Positions 34,543-43,160 of a DNA stretch of 64,000 nucleotides are shown here, one piece after another. Positions within the stretch are counted from its first letter, which is position 1; the number at the start of each line of letters is the position of its first letter. Source of the DNA: Nitrospirota bacterium (lineage in GTDB: Bacteria; Nitrospirota; Nitrospiria; Nitrospirales; Nitrospiraceae). A program made the position numbers and the translations under genes. The notes under the pieces were generated by a model, which was given only the letters and a program-made list of their open reading frames with translations, was not told the origin of the DNA and made no database searches. The stretch is taken from positions 12,430 to 76,429 of the forward strand of contig JBFLWP010000009.1 of the NCBI GenBank assembly GCA_040757595.1, in the 5' to 3' direction.

Positions 34543-37122
34543 ATGTCGCGTCCCTACGTGTTGCCGCTCGAGTCCTGCTCCGATCCGGCCCTCGCCGGCG
34601 GCAAGGCGACGGGCTTGGCACGGCTGATCCGCCTCGGTTTTCCGGTCCCACCCGGCATCTGTCTGACCACGGAAGCCTATCGGGACGGTGTGCATGCCCT
34701 CGGTCTGGCCCCTCAACGGGCATGGCCGCGCATCGCCGACGCACCGGAAGCGGAGCGGAGCCGGGCCCTGGAAGAGCTGCGGAGGTCCTTGACGGATGTC
34801 GCCCTTCCCCAGAAGGTCCGCGAACTGCTGGAGCAGGCGCTCGACGGGCTCGGCGTCGCCTCGGACCGGCTCTGGGCCGTCCGCTCATCGGCCACCGATG
34901 AGGGCTCAGCCATTGCCACCTGTGCTGGGATCTACCGGACGAGGCTCGGCGTGCGCCGCGAGGCCATTCCCCGGGCTGTTGCTGATTGCTGGAGCTCCTT
35001 GTGGAGCAAGGCGGCGGTCGCCTATCGGGACCGGCTCGGCAAGACGGCCCCGCCCGAGATGGCCGTGCTGCTCCAGCCGATGCTGGCCCCCCGCGCAGCC
35101 GGCGTCGCCTTCTCCCGCCACCCTGTCACGGACCAGCCGCACGTGGTGATCAACGCGGTACACGGGCTCGGAGAGCCGCTCGCAAGCGGGCTCGTCCAGC
35201 CGGACCAGTATGTGGTGGAGGTCGGCACGGACTATCCGTCGTCCCGGTTGCTCGAAGGGCCCAGCGAGAAGGACCGGCCCGAACAGGAGCACCGACCGCC
35301 GGCCCTGCAACCCTCGGAGGCGCTGGCCCTGGCCGAGCTGGTGAAGAAGGTCGAGCAGGCTCTCCAAATGCCCGTGGACCTGGAATGGGCCATGGATGAT
35401 CGGGGCATTTGGCTGCTCCAGGCCAGGGCCATCCCTTCTGCGCGCACGGCCTTGACCGACCTCACGAGCGTCTGGTCCCGCGCGAACTTCAAGGAGACCA
35501 TGCCGGATGTGCCGAGCCCCCTGGGTCTGTCGTTCCTCGAGCAGTTCATGGAGCGGAACATCGTGCGGCCCTACCGGGAGCTGGGCTGCACGGCCCAGCC
35601 AGGCCTCTCCTCCGTGCGGATTGTGAACGGGCGGCCCTACATCAACGTGAGCCTGTTCCAAGGCTTCACCGCGCAACTGGGCGGCGATCCGACTCTGGTC
35701 ACCGAGCAGATGGGGGGTGAGAACCTGCCGCTGCCGCCCCTGCCCCCGCGACTGCCCTGGTGGAAGCTGTTCCGCGCCGGGCTCATCATGGAGCGGCGGA
35801 TTCGCCGCGCGGCCAGGCTGGGTCCCGCCTGGTTCGCCGAGCTCAAACGGCTGGGCGAGACGGAAGCGGGCGATTCGGTCCTGGCCCTGCCCCCCCTCGA
35901 GCGGCTGGCCCGGCTGGACCATCTGGGCCGACGCCTGCACGAGGGGGACCTGACCTTCGCCATCGTGGCCGCCGTCTCTCAGGGACTCTATGCCCTGGGC
36001 TTGCTGCTGGAGCGCCGGGCCGGGCCGGACTGGCGGGCCCTGCTCAACGCCTCGCTGCAAGGCTTGGGGGACGTCATCAGCGCGCAGCAGATTCTCCTCC
36101 TGCACCGGCTGGCGGACAAGGCCCGCCGCGAGCCGATCGTGCAGGCCTACTTCACGGCCCAACCCTTCGACCCGTCGGGATTCCGCCGGCAACTGGCGGG
36201 CACAGCCTTCCTTGAGGAGTTCGACGCCTTCCTCGGAGAGTACGGCCACCGGGCCGTCGGAGAGTCGGACGTCGCATCGCCGCGCTTCTCCGAGCGGCCC
36301 GAGCATTTCCTGGAGGTCATCCGGGTGCACCTCCTCGAGTCACCAGCCCGGCAGGCCGATGACATCCTGCGTGAGCAGGAGTCGGCGCGCCGGCAGGCTT
36401 TGCAGGAGATCCACCGGCGATTCGGCTGGCGCGTGCCTCTCCGGCTGGTCTTCGCCTGGTGGTACCGGCGATTGGCCCGGTACCTGACGCTGCGGGAAGC
36501 CAACCGCCACGCGCTGATGTATTTCACGGCCGCCACCCGCCGCCTTCTCCTTTCTCTCGGCGCACATCTGGTAGAACGGGGTGTCCTGACCGGACCGGAC
36601 GACGTCTTTTTCCTGACGGCCGAGGACCTGCAGGAGGCGGTCTTCGGGATCGAACGTGACTGGAGGGGACTGGTGGCGGGCAGACGGGCCGAGCGGAAAC
36701 GGCACCTCGGTGAAACGGCGCCGGACCTCCTGATCGGCCTGGCCGGCCCCCAGCCCGACAGGCCCGCCCAAGCGGGGGCGATCCTGGCCGGCATCGCGAT
36801 CAGCGCCGGCTATGCCGAAGGACCGGTGCGCGTGCTCCGCAGACCGGAGGACATGAGGACGGTCAGGAAGGGGGAGGTGCTCGTGGTGCCGGTCATTGAC
36901 CCGGGCCTGGCTCCGCTCATGGGGCTGGCCGTCGGGCTGGTCGTGGAAATGGGCGGCACCCTTTCGCACGGAGCGATCATCGCCCGCGAGTACGGGATCC
37001 CGACCGTGGCCAACGTGCCCGGCGCGACGCGCCTGCTCAAGGACGGGGAGCGGGTCGCGGTGGATGCCTCCCGCGGCACGGTGAGCCGGCTGAACTCTCC
37101 CTGGCGGTTGGCGGGAGGATGA
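34543..37122 (+). CDS. PEP-utilising enzyme, PEP synthase or rifampicin phosphotransferase-like
   Basis: 859 residues. N-terminal ATP-grasp domain: GGKATGLARL, VRSSATDEGSAIATCAG and FSRHPVTDQP. A long helical middle (about 320-750). C-terminal swivelling domain with phosphohistidine in GGTLSHGAIIAREYG. PEP synthases have a PEP-binding TIM barrel after this histidine domain; here the protein ends with it. That order and length match rifampicin phosphotransferase (ATP, substrate, histidine domains). So it likely transfers a phosphate from ATP to an unknown acceptor rather than to pyruvate. It follows glycerate kinase. Confidence 0.75.
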   Translation: MSRPYVLPLESCSDPALAGGKATGLARLIRLGFPVPPGICLTTEAYRDGVHALGLAPQRAWPRIADAPEAERSRALEELRRSLTDVALPQKVRELLEQALDGLGVASDRLWAVRSSATDEGSAIATCAGIYRTRLGVRREAIPRAVADCWSSLWSKAAVAYRDRLGKTAPPEMAVLLQPMLAPRAAGVAFSRHPVTDQPHVVINAVHGLGEPLASGLVQPDQYVVEVGTDYPSSRLLEGPSEKDRPEQEHRPPALQPSEALALAELVKKVEQALQMPVDLEWAMDDRGIWLLQARAIPSARTALTDLTSVWSRANFKETMPDVPSPLGLSFLEQFMERNIVRPYRELGCTAQPGLSSVRIVNGRPYINVSLFQGFTAQLGGDPTLVTEQMGGENLPLPPLPPRLPWWKLFRAGLIMERRIRRAARLGPAWFAELKRLGETEAGDSVLALPPLERLARLDHLGRRLHEGDLTFAIVAAVSQGLYALGLLLERRAGPDWRALLNASLQGLGDVISAQQILLLHRLADKARREPIVQAYFTAQPFDPSGFRRQLAGTAFLEEFDAFLGEYGHRAVGESDVASPRFSERPEHFLEVIRVHLLESPARQADDILREQESARRQALQEIHRRFGWRVPLRLVFAWWYRRLARYLTLREANRHALMYFTAATRRLLLSLGAHLVERGVLTGPDDVFFLTAEDLQEAVFGIERDWRGLVAGRRAERKRHLGETAPDLLIGLAGPQPDRPAQAGAILAGIAISAGYAEGPVRVLRRPEDMRTVRKGEVLVVPVIDPGLAPLMGLAVGLVVEMGGTLSHGAIIAREYGIPTVANVPGATRLLKDGERVAVDASRGTVSRLNSPWRLAGG

Positions 37123-37138
37123 GTCCCTTGACCGGTCC

Positions 37139-37765
37139 TTACCGCACCGCGACGTGGGCGCGGCGGTTCTGCTTCCAGCAGGCGACGCTGTGCTCGGTGC
37201 AGACCGGCCGTTCCTTCCCGTAGCTGGTGGTCTCGATCTGCGAGGACGGCGCCCCCTTGGCCTCCAGATAGCGCCCGACGGCCTTCGCCCGCTTCTCGCC
37301 CAGCGTCAGGTTGTACTCGATCGTCCCCCGCTCGTCGCAGTGCCCCTCGACGAGCACCTGCTTGCCGCTCTCGGTCTTCAAGTACTCGATGATGGCGTCC
37401 AGCGCGCCCTTCTCGTCGTCCTTCAGCACGGCCTTGTTGTAGTCGAAATAGACGTCCACCGGCTCCGGCACCGGCGCTGCTGGGGGCGCCGCGGCTTGAG
37501 CCTCTGCCTCCCGCGTCTGCTCGACCGGCGGGGGTGGGGAGGGCGGAGGGGGTTCCTCGACCCGCTCTTCGACCTTGGGCGGTTCCGGCTTCGGCGGCTC
37601 CGGTGGCGGGGGCGGCGGCTCCTGCTTGACCACGGGCGGGGGCGCCGGCTCCGGCGCCACCGTGGACCCGCTCACCCCGCTGCAGGCCGCGAGCAGCGCG
37701 AGCAACCAGAACATCCCGAACAGGCTGGTCATCCGAACAAGGGAACGCATCACCGACGATGCCAT
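37139..37765 (-). CDS. pal: Peptidoglycan-associated lipoprotein
   Basis: 208 residues. Lipobox LAAC near residues 24-28 and a long proline/glutamate-rich linker to about residue 98. Then an OmpA/Pal domain: VDVYFDYNKAVL, LVEGHCDERGTIEYN and LGEKRAKAVGRYL, with the peptidoglycan-binding Asp and Arg. It ties the outer membrane to the wall. The C-terminal part has two cysteines (PVCTEHSVACWKQNRRAHV). No tolB or tolQRA neighbours here. The first ATG is at 37765; methionines at residues 6 and 12 are alternatives. Confidence 0.88.
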   Translation of the reverse strand: MASSVMRSLVRMTSLFGMFWLLALLAACSGVSGSTVAPEPAPPPVVKQEPPPPPPEPPKPEPPKVEERVEEPPPPSPPPPVEQTREAEAQAAAPPAAPVPEPVDVYFDYNKAVLKDDEKGALDAIIEYLKTESGKQVLVEGHCDERGTIEYNLTLGEKRAKAVGRYLEAKGAPSSQIETTSYGKERPVCTEHSVACWKQNRRAHVAVR

Positions 37766-37902
37766 GATGGACCTCGTGCAGGCGGCTCGGTGCAGTCGAG
37801 CGGGCCCCGGTCACGGCCGCTCACGTCGCGGGCTACCATTACCACAGGAGGCGGGGACTTGCGAGTTTTTCTTTACTAGGTAGTCGCCCGGTTCGGTCCC
37901 GG

Positions 37903-38661
37903 TCACCGCTTGGGCAGCGGCTGGCCGGCCCAGCCGGCCTTGGAGGCAAAGCCTTTGCCATACCGGTCGTACAGCTCGAAGAACTGGTAGGCCTTGCAGT
38001 CGGTGAGCACTTCCTTGATCTCGGTGAGGTACCGTTCGAAGGAGTACTGGAAGATCACGCCCTGGCCCCCGACCAATGTGACGGTCCGCCGGACCGGATC
38101 GATCGCGCTCTCCTGGTGGAAGACGTACCGATAGTAGGGACTGTCCGGCCCGCCGACGTGCTCGAGAAATTGCGCCCAGGTGGGCGGCCGGTCCATGGAC
38201 AGCCGCTCCCTGATGCTCACGCCCTTCACCGGTCCGAACCGTTCGAAGAACTCCTTGAACATGGTGTCCCGCCAACGATGCTCGTCCGCAACGTGGTGGA
38301 TCGCGTGGTCGAACGGGACCACCGTGTGGGTCTCCCACCGGGAGCCGGGCGCCCAGTGGAAGATCACGCCGTCGGTCGGGCCGCTCCAGCCGGTGCCGCC
38401 CACTTGCTCCACCTGATGCTCGATGATCTTGTTGGCCCAGACCCAGTAGGCGAAGTCCAGGAAGCGCGGGTCTTTCGTCGTGATCGTCAGGGCATCGGCG
38501 CGCAGCGGGGTCTCGGGATTGTAGCTGGTCCGCACGGCGTTGCACCGCTGTTGCCATTCCTCCTCCGACCAGGCGGCGCCGCTCACCGGAAAAGCCCAGG
38601 CTTGGCCAGACGGAGCGGCCAGCAGCCAGAGCGATCCGGCGATCAGCAACAGGTGGTTCAT
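37903..38661 (-). CDS. Secreted protein of unknown function
   Basis: 252 residues with a signal peptide (1-23, SGQAWA). The mature part is rich in aromatic and histidine residues (DGVIFHWAPGSRWETHTVVPFDHAIHHV) and has two cysteines far apart. Histidine clustering suggests metal binding, but no family is recognised. Single gene between pal and rmuC. Confidence 0.55.
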   Translation of the reverse strand: MNHLLLIAGSLWLLAAPSGQAWAFPVSGAAWSEEEWQQRCNAVRTSYNPETPLRADALTITTKDPRFLDFAYWVWANKIIEHQVEQVGGTGWSGPTDGVIFHWAPGSRWETHTVVPFDHAIHHVADEHRWRDTMFKEFFERFGPVKGVSIRERLSMDRPPTWAQFLEHVGGPDSPYYRYVFHQESAIDPVRRTVTLVGGQGVIFQYSFERYLTEIKEVLTDCKAYQFFELYDRYGKGFASKAGWAGQPLPKR

Positions 38662-38733
38662 GCTAATTCTCCCCTTCGTCCAGCACCGTCACGCTACCTA
38701 TTGTACCGCAATCCACCGGCCTCCGTCCGTTCC

Positions 38734-38762
38734 TTGACGCCTTCGCCGGTTTCCCGTACTGT
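38734..38762 (+). promoter_or_regulatory. Sigma-70 promoter of rmuC
   Basis: TTGACG and TACTGT with a 17-bp spacer, 27 bases before the ATG. Confidence 0.6.
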
Positions 38763-38789
38763 AGGGACCGGCCCCGCGAGGAACGTCCC

Positions 38790-40130
38790 ATGCCCGACCC
38801 GACATCCCTCCCGTTCGGCCTCGCTGCCGGCTTCCTGGCCGGCGCCCTCCTCGCCTGGCTCTGGGCCGCGGCCGCCGCCGCCGAGCTGCGCAAGCAGGCC
38901 GACGAGGCCCGAACCGACCTGGTCCGACTGCGCGACGAGCTGGCGGCCGCGCAACAAGCCCGCGTGGCGGCGGAAACGCGCGGCGAGGAGACGCTCAAGA
39001 GCCTCCAGGAGCAGAAGGCGCTCCTCTCCCAGGCCCGGCAGGAGATGGCCGAGGCCTTCAAGGCCCTCTCCAGCGAGGCCCTCAAGACCAACAACGAGTC
39101 CTTCCTGAACCTGGCCAAGACCACCTTCGCAACTCTGCACGCCGAAGCCAAAGGCGACCTCGCGCAGCGGCAGCAGGCGATTGACGGGCTGATCAAGCCG
39201 CTGCAGGACGCTCTCCGTCGCTACGAAGAGCAGATCCACCTGATCGAGCGGTCCCGCCGCGAGGCCTACGGAGGGCTCGACCAGCACCTCAAGTCGCTGG
39301 CCGAGTCCCACCAGCGCCTGCAACAGGAGACCGGCAACCTCGTCAAGGCCCTGCGCGCGCCGACGGTGCGGGGACGCTGGGGCGAGATCACGCTCAAGCG
39401 CGTGGCGGAGCTGGCCGGCATGGTGGCCCACTGCGACTTCATCGAGCAGGCCAGCGTGGCCACGGACGAGGGGCGGCTCAGGCCCGACATGATCGTGCAG
39501 CTCCCCAACGGCCGCCAGATCGTCGTGGACGCCAAGGCCGTGCTCTCGGCCTACCTAGAGGCCCACGAGGCCCAGGACGAGGCCCAGCGGATCGAGCGGC
39601 TCAAGCGGCATGCGGCCCAGGTCCGGAGCCGGATCGAGGAACTGGGCGCGAAGGCCTACTGGGCCCAGTTCCCCCAGGCGCCGGAGTTCGTCGTGCTGTT
39701 CCTGCCCGGCGAGCATTTCCTCGGCGCGGCGCTGGACCAGGACCCGACGCTCATCGAAGACGGCTTCGCGCAGGGCGTTGTGCTGGCCACCCCCACGACG
39801 CTGATCGCCCTGTTGCGCGCCGTCGCCTACGGCTGGCGGCAGCAGCAGCTCAACGAACATGCGCAACAGGCCGGCCGGATGGGGGAAGAGCTCTTCGAGC
39901 GGGTCTCGGTGCTGGTCAAGCACATGGAGGACGTGGGACAGGCGCTGGACCGGGGCGTCCAGGCCTACAACAAGGTGCTCGGCTCCTACACGAGCCGGAT
40001 CCTGCCGACCGCCCGCCGCCTGAAGGAACTGGGCGTCGCGTCGGACAAGGAGCTCCCGCAACTGGAGCCGCTGGAGCAGGCGCCGAAACCGGCGCCGTCC
40101 GGAGAGCCAACCGGAAAGGATCGCGCATGA
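38790..40130 (+). CDS. rmuC: DNA recombination protein RmuC
   Basis: 446 residues. One N-terminal membrane helix (LAAGFLAGALLAWLWA), a coiled coil about 30-180, then the RmuC nuclease-like domain (RGRWGEITLKRVAELAGM, RPDMIVQLPNGRQIVVDAKAV with the D-x-K motif, FLPGEHFLGAAL). RmuC limits inversions at short repeats, notable in a genome full of such repeats. The stop overlaps the next start (ATGA). Confidence 0.92.
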   Translation: MPDPTSLPFGLAAGFLAGALLAWLWAAAAAAELRKQADEARTDLVRLRDELAAAQQARVAAETRGEETLKSLQEQKALLSQARQEMAEAFKALSSEALKTNNESFLNLAKTTFATLHAEAKGDLAQRQQAIDGLIKPLQDALRRYEEQIHLIERSRREAYGGLDQHLKSLAESHQRLQQETGNLVKALRAPTVRGRWGEITLKRVAELAGMVAHCDFIEQASVATDEGRLRPDMIVQLPNGRQIVVDAKAVLSAYLEAHEAQDEAQRIERLKRHAAQVRSRIEELGAKAYWAQFPQAPEFVVLFLPGEHFLGAALDQDPTLIEDGFAQGVVLATPTTLIALLRAVAYGWRQQQLNEHAQQAGRMGEELFERVSVLVKHMEDVGQALDRGVQAYNKVLGSYTSRILPTARRLKELGVASDKELPQLEPLEQAPKPAPSGEPTGKDRA

Positions 40131-40561
40131 CCGACGAGCAGCGGATGGTGGACGAATTCCACCGCCAGTTCGAGATCAAGACCGCCCAGATTCCGACCGT
40201 GCCGGACGAGGCCACCGCCGCGCTGCGGGTCAGGCTGATCCAGGAGGAGTTCGACGAGCTGCGGGAGGCCCTCTCGCAGCGGGACCTGGCGGCCGTCGCC
40301 AAGGAGCTGGCCGACCTGCTCTACGTGGTCTACGGAACCGCGGTTTCCTGCGGCATCGACATGGGGCCGGTCTTCCGCGAGGTCCACCGGTCCAACATGA
40401 GCAAGGTCGGGGGGCACAAGCGGGCGGACGGGAAGTGGGTCAAGCCGCTCTCCTATTCGCCCGCCAGCATTGCCCCGATCCTGGCAGCGCAGACGGACGG
40501 AGTGGAGCGTCCCGGCTCGAGCTCGATCACGGATACGCTCCAGCCGGGCAATTTCGCATGA
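40127..40561 (+). CDS. MazG-like nucleotide pyrophosphohydrolase
   Basis: 144 residues, all-alpha NTP pyrophosphohydrolase. The metal-binding EExxE and ExxD motifs are in QEEFDELREAL and KELADLLYVVYG. These enzymes hydrolyse nucleoside triphosphates, often modified ones, to monophosphates. The HRSNMSKVGGHKRADGKWVK tail resembles the phage/HisE-like subgroup. Overlaps rmuC by four bases, so probably linked to genome maintenance. Confidence 0.8.
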   Translation: MTDEQRMVDEFHRQFEIKTAQIPTVPDEATAALRVRLIQEEFDELREALSQRDLAAVAKELADLLYVVYGTAVSCGIDMGPVFREVHRSNMSKVGGHKRADGKWVKPLSYSPASIAPILAAQTDGVERPGSSSITDTLQPGNFA

Positions 40562-40577
40562 CGGGAGGACACCGCCG

Positions 40578-41066
40578 ATGCTGCCGACCTGTCCGCAATG
40601 CGGCCGCGACTTCGTCAAACGGACCCATCGCGAGGGGCTGCTCGAGCACGTCCTGAGCGCGGTCTACGTCTATCCCTACCGGTGCCAGCTCTGCACCCAC
40701 CGGTTCCGCGCGATGGAGTGGGGCAAGCGCTACACGAAGCAGGCGATCGACAAGCGCCAGTATGACCGGTTCACGGTCAGCGTCCCGGCCCTGCTCCTGA
40801 GCGATCTCGGTCGCGGGGAGGGCACGGTCGTGGATCTCTCGATGGGCGGCTGCGGGATGGAGACGGGAGTGCCGCTGCAAACCGGAGCGCTCGTGCAATT
40901 GGAGCTCAGCCAGGAGGCGGGGGAGAAGCCGATCTTGGTGGAGTCGGCGGTCGTCCGCTCGGTCAGGAACAAATTCGTGGGCCTGCAATTCCTCCGGCTT
41001 CAGCCCGAGGACGAGCTGCGCCTCAGCCGGTTCGTCCACAGCCTCTGGGCCACATCCAAAAGATAA
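40578..41066 (+). CDS. Zinc-ribbon PilZ protein
   Basis: 162 residues. N-terminal zinc ribbon: CPQC (5-8) and CQLC (36-39). Then a PilZ domain: RQYDR supplies the RxxxR motif and DLSMGG the D/NxSxxG motif that bind cyclic di-GMP. It is likely a cyclic-di-GMP receiver with an unknown output through the ribbon. A GGGAGG site precedes the ATG; 16 bp after the MazG-like gene. Confidence 0.8.
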   Translation: MLPTCPQCGRDFVKRTHREGLLEHVLSAVYVYPYRCQLCTHRFRAMEWGKRYTKQAIDKRQYDRFTVSVPALLLSDLGRGEGTVVDLSMGGCGMETGVPLQTGALVQLELSQEAGEKPILVESAVVRSVRNKFVGLQFLRLQPEDELRLSRFVHSLWATSKR

Positions 41067-41102
41067 AGGTGAAGTAGGAAGGATGAAGTTATGAAATAAG
41101 GA
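41061..41102 (+). repeat. Heptamer array, left of the S23-type gene
   Basis: AGATAAA, GGTGAAG, TAGGAAG, GATGAAG, TTATGAA, ATAAGGA in exact 7-base phase. Its complement-like partner is at 41467-41508, on the other side of the gene between them. Confidence 0.6.
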
Positions 41103-41104
41103 GG

Positions 41105-41467
41105 TTAATGGCGTCGCTTGACGGTTTTCACGGTGGCAACAAGAATCGCCATGAGTTCGTCCGCCTCTTGATGCACAGGCTCAACCCGATCCCGGGAAGC
41201 AATGCCCCTCTCATTGAGTAGCTCCAGCTAATAGAGAGTCTCTTCGAGTTCCTGTAATCCACCTTCGATCTTGCTAATGAACTCGGCTGTTGAGCGGGCC
41301 CGCCTCGACTCGCGATAATGGGCTCCCACTGACGTCCCACTTCGTAGGAGCTGCTTCCCCAACACCTGGGCTTCAGGACTTCTGGGGAGGGAGGAGTACA
41401 GCCTGATGACCTTCAATGCAAAAGCCTTGGTTCGAGGCCCTATGTCCTTCTCACTTGAACCAGGCAT
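41105..41467 (-). pseudogene. Four-helix-bundle (S23/IVS) protein with an in-frame amber codon
   Basis: 120 residues if read through. KDIGPRTKAFALKVIRLYSSLP and SGTSVGAHYRESRRARST identify the S23 ribosomal intervening-sequence family. Codon 80 (41228-41230) is TAG where the family has tryptophan (TGG); the frame then continues LELLNERGIASRD to a TAA at 41105. One base change explains it. Heptamer arrays bracket the gene on both sides. Members are encoded in rRNA intervening sequences and in diversity-generating elements; neither is here. Confidence 0.8.
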
Positions 41468-41510
41468 TTCTCCACCTTCAGACTTCAGCGTTCATACTCC
41501 ATACTTTCAC
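41467..41510 (+). repeat. Heptamer array, right of the S23-type gene
   Basis: TTTCTCC, ACCTTCA, GACTTCA, GCGTTCA, TACTCCA, TACTTTC in 7-base phase. It encodes the last residues and stop of panC on the minus strand. Confidence 0.6.
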
Positions 41511-42354
41511 CGAGCGTCACGAGGATGTTGTCGATCAGCCGGACGCGGCCGATCCGGACCGCGCCCAGGAGCACGGCGGTCTTCGTCACCCGCGCGAGCG
41601 GCTCCAGCCGGTCCGGGTCGCAGACGTCCAGGTAGTCCACCTCGACCGAGGGTTCCGTCGCGATCACCTGCTGCATGGCCTTCACGACCTGGCTCCCGAA
41701 CCGGACGCCCCGGAGGATGGCGGTGCGTCCAGCCTGCAGGGCCTCGTGCAGCACCGGCGCGACGCGGCGCTGGGCGGGTGTGAGGTACCGGTTGCGTGAG
41801 CTCAGCGCCAGCCCGTCAGCCTCGCGCACGGTCGGACAGACGACGAGACGCACTCCCAGGTTCAAGTCCCCGATCACCCGCCGTACGATCACGGTCTGCT
41901 GAAAGTCCTTCTGGCCGAAGAAGGCCGATTCCGGCTTGACGAGACCGAGCAGCTTCGTCACCACGGTCGCCACCCCCTCGAAGTGCCCGGGCCGGTGCGC
42001 CCCTTCCCAACGTCGCGCCAGGTCCGGCACGGACACGGTCGTCTGAAAACCGGCCGGGTACATGTCCTCGGCGGACGGAGCGAAAAGGACGTCCACCCCT
42101 TCGGCGCGACAGAGGGCCGCGTCCGCCTTGAACGGCCGGGGATAGCGGGCGAAGTCCTCCCCCGGCCCGAACTGGGTAGGGTTGACGAAGAGGCTGACGA
42201 CGACCGCGTCGCAGGCGAGCCTCGCTCTGTGGATGAGCGAGCGGTGTCCCTCGTGGAGCGCTCCCATGGTCGGCACCAGGCCGACCACGACGCCCTCCCG
42301 GTGCAGGGTACGGCTCCAGGCCGATAGGGCTTGAGCTGACCGGATAATCCGCAT
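41485..42354 (-). CDS. panC: Pantothenate synthetase
   Basis: 289 residues. MGALHEGHRSLI holds the HxGH nucleotide motif, and SLFVNPTQFGPGEDF, GQKDFQQTVIV and LSSRNRYLTP are family signatures. It joins pantoate and beta-alanine with ATP for coenzyme A synthesis. The start overlaps the folK stop (ATGA). The C-terminal SMEYER is encoded by a heptamer array. Confidence 0.95.
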   Translation of the reverse strand: MRIIRSAQALSAWSRTLHREGVVVGLVPTMGALHEGHRSLIHRARLACDAVVVSLFVNPTQFGPGEDFARYPRPFKADAALCRAEGVDVLFAPSAEDMYPAGFQTTVSVPDLARRWEGAHRPGHFEGVATVVTKLLGLVKPESAFFGQKDFQQTVIVRRVIGDLNLGVRLVVCPTVREADGLALSSRNRYLTPAQRRVAPVLHEALQAGRTAILRGVRFGSQVVKAMQQVIATEPSVEVDYLDVCDPDRLEPLARVTKTAVLLGAVRIGRVRLIDNILVTLGESMEYER

Positions 42355-42953
42355 CAGAACGCTGAGGGCTGACGGCTGGGGACCCGTTGCTCTTCTGATG
42401 CAACGGGCGTTGCTGATGGCCCTAGACGCGAGCCGTAGCGTGGGCTGGGCTGCGGGTCGAGCCGGCGCACCGTTGCCGGATCGGCGAGGTGGTCGAGGAG
42501 GTCCTTGATGGTTCGGTGCAGGACCGGGTGGATCAAATCTGGGGCCAGCTCGGCCAGGGGAGCCAGGACGAAGCGCCGGAGATGCAGGCGGGGATGGGGC
42601 ACGACGAGGCCCGCCTCATGAAGAACCCGATCCCCATAGAAAAGCAGGTCCAGATCGAGCGTGCGGGGCCCGGCGCGATGCTCCAAGTCGCGTCCCAGGG
42701 CCTTCTCCACTTCCCGGCAGACATCCAAGAGCCGATGGGGAGGAATCTCCGTCTCGAGCCGCACGACCCCGTTCAGGAACCAGCCGCTGCCCGGCCTGGC
42801 CCCGTCGTCCACCGGCTCCGTTTCGTAGAGCGAGGAGACCCCGGTCACTTGCGAGGCGGGGAGGAGGCCCAGGAGCGTGACCGCCCGGTCGCAGAAGTCC
42901 AGCCGATCCCCGACGTTGGACCCGAAGGCGATGTATACGATCTCGCGGCTCAT
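42354..42953 (-). CDS. folK: 2-Amino-4-hydroxy-6-hydroxymethyldihydropteridine pyrophosphokinase
   Basis: 199 residues. AFGSNVGDR opens the protein; GPRTLDLDLLFYGD is the FolK signature with the two metal-binding aspartates, followed by VPHPRLHLRRFVLAPLAEL. It makes the pterin pyrophosphate for folate. The last 35 residues are beyond the family's usual end and are low-complexity, partly from repeat DNA (GCTGACGG type). The ATG at 42953 is preferred over one 30 bases upstream. First gene of a folK-panC pair. Confidence 0.92.
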   Translation of the reverse strand: MSREIVYIAFGSNVGDRLDFCDRAVTLLGLLPASQVTGVSSLYETEPVDDGARPGSGWFLNGVVRLETEIPPHRLLDVCREVEKALGRDLEHRAGPRTLDLDLLFYGDRVLHEAGLVVPHPRLHLRRFVLAPLAELAPDLIHPVLHRTIKDLLDHLADPATVRRLDPQPSPRYGSRLGPSATPVASEEQRVPSRQPSAF

Positions 42954-42970
42954 ACGCGCCCCGCAGCGGA

Positions 42971-43005
42971 GAGCAAGTGACAAGCGAGCAAGCTGACAAG
43001 TGTGG
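42971..43005 (+). repeat. Heptamer array
   Basis: GAGCAAG, TGACAAG, CGAGCAA, GCTGACA, AGTGTGG in 7-base phase between folK and the nuclease-like gene. No clear partner half was found. Confidence 0.5.
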
Positions 43006-43062
43006 TTGGCTCATGAGGTATATAAGCCTTGGCCGTGTTCTCACCGTTCAGCATGGAAGCAT

Positions 43063-43091
43063 TTGACATCTTAGTGGTCTCTGGCTAGAGT
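43063..43091 (+). promoter_or_regulatory. Sigma-70 promoter of the nuclease-like gene
   Basis: TTGACA and TAGAGT separated by 17 bp, about 70 bases before the start codon at 43161. Confidence 0.65.
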
Positions 43092-43160
43092 CTGCCAGCT
43101 AGAGGAAACCATTACACCAGTTCGGGCGTCTACTTCAAGCTAGACCACGCCATTACTGTA

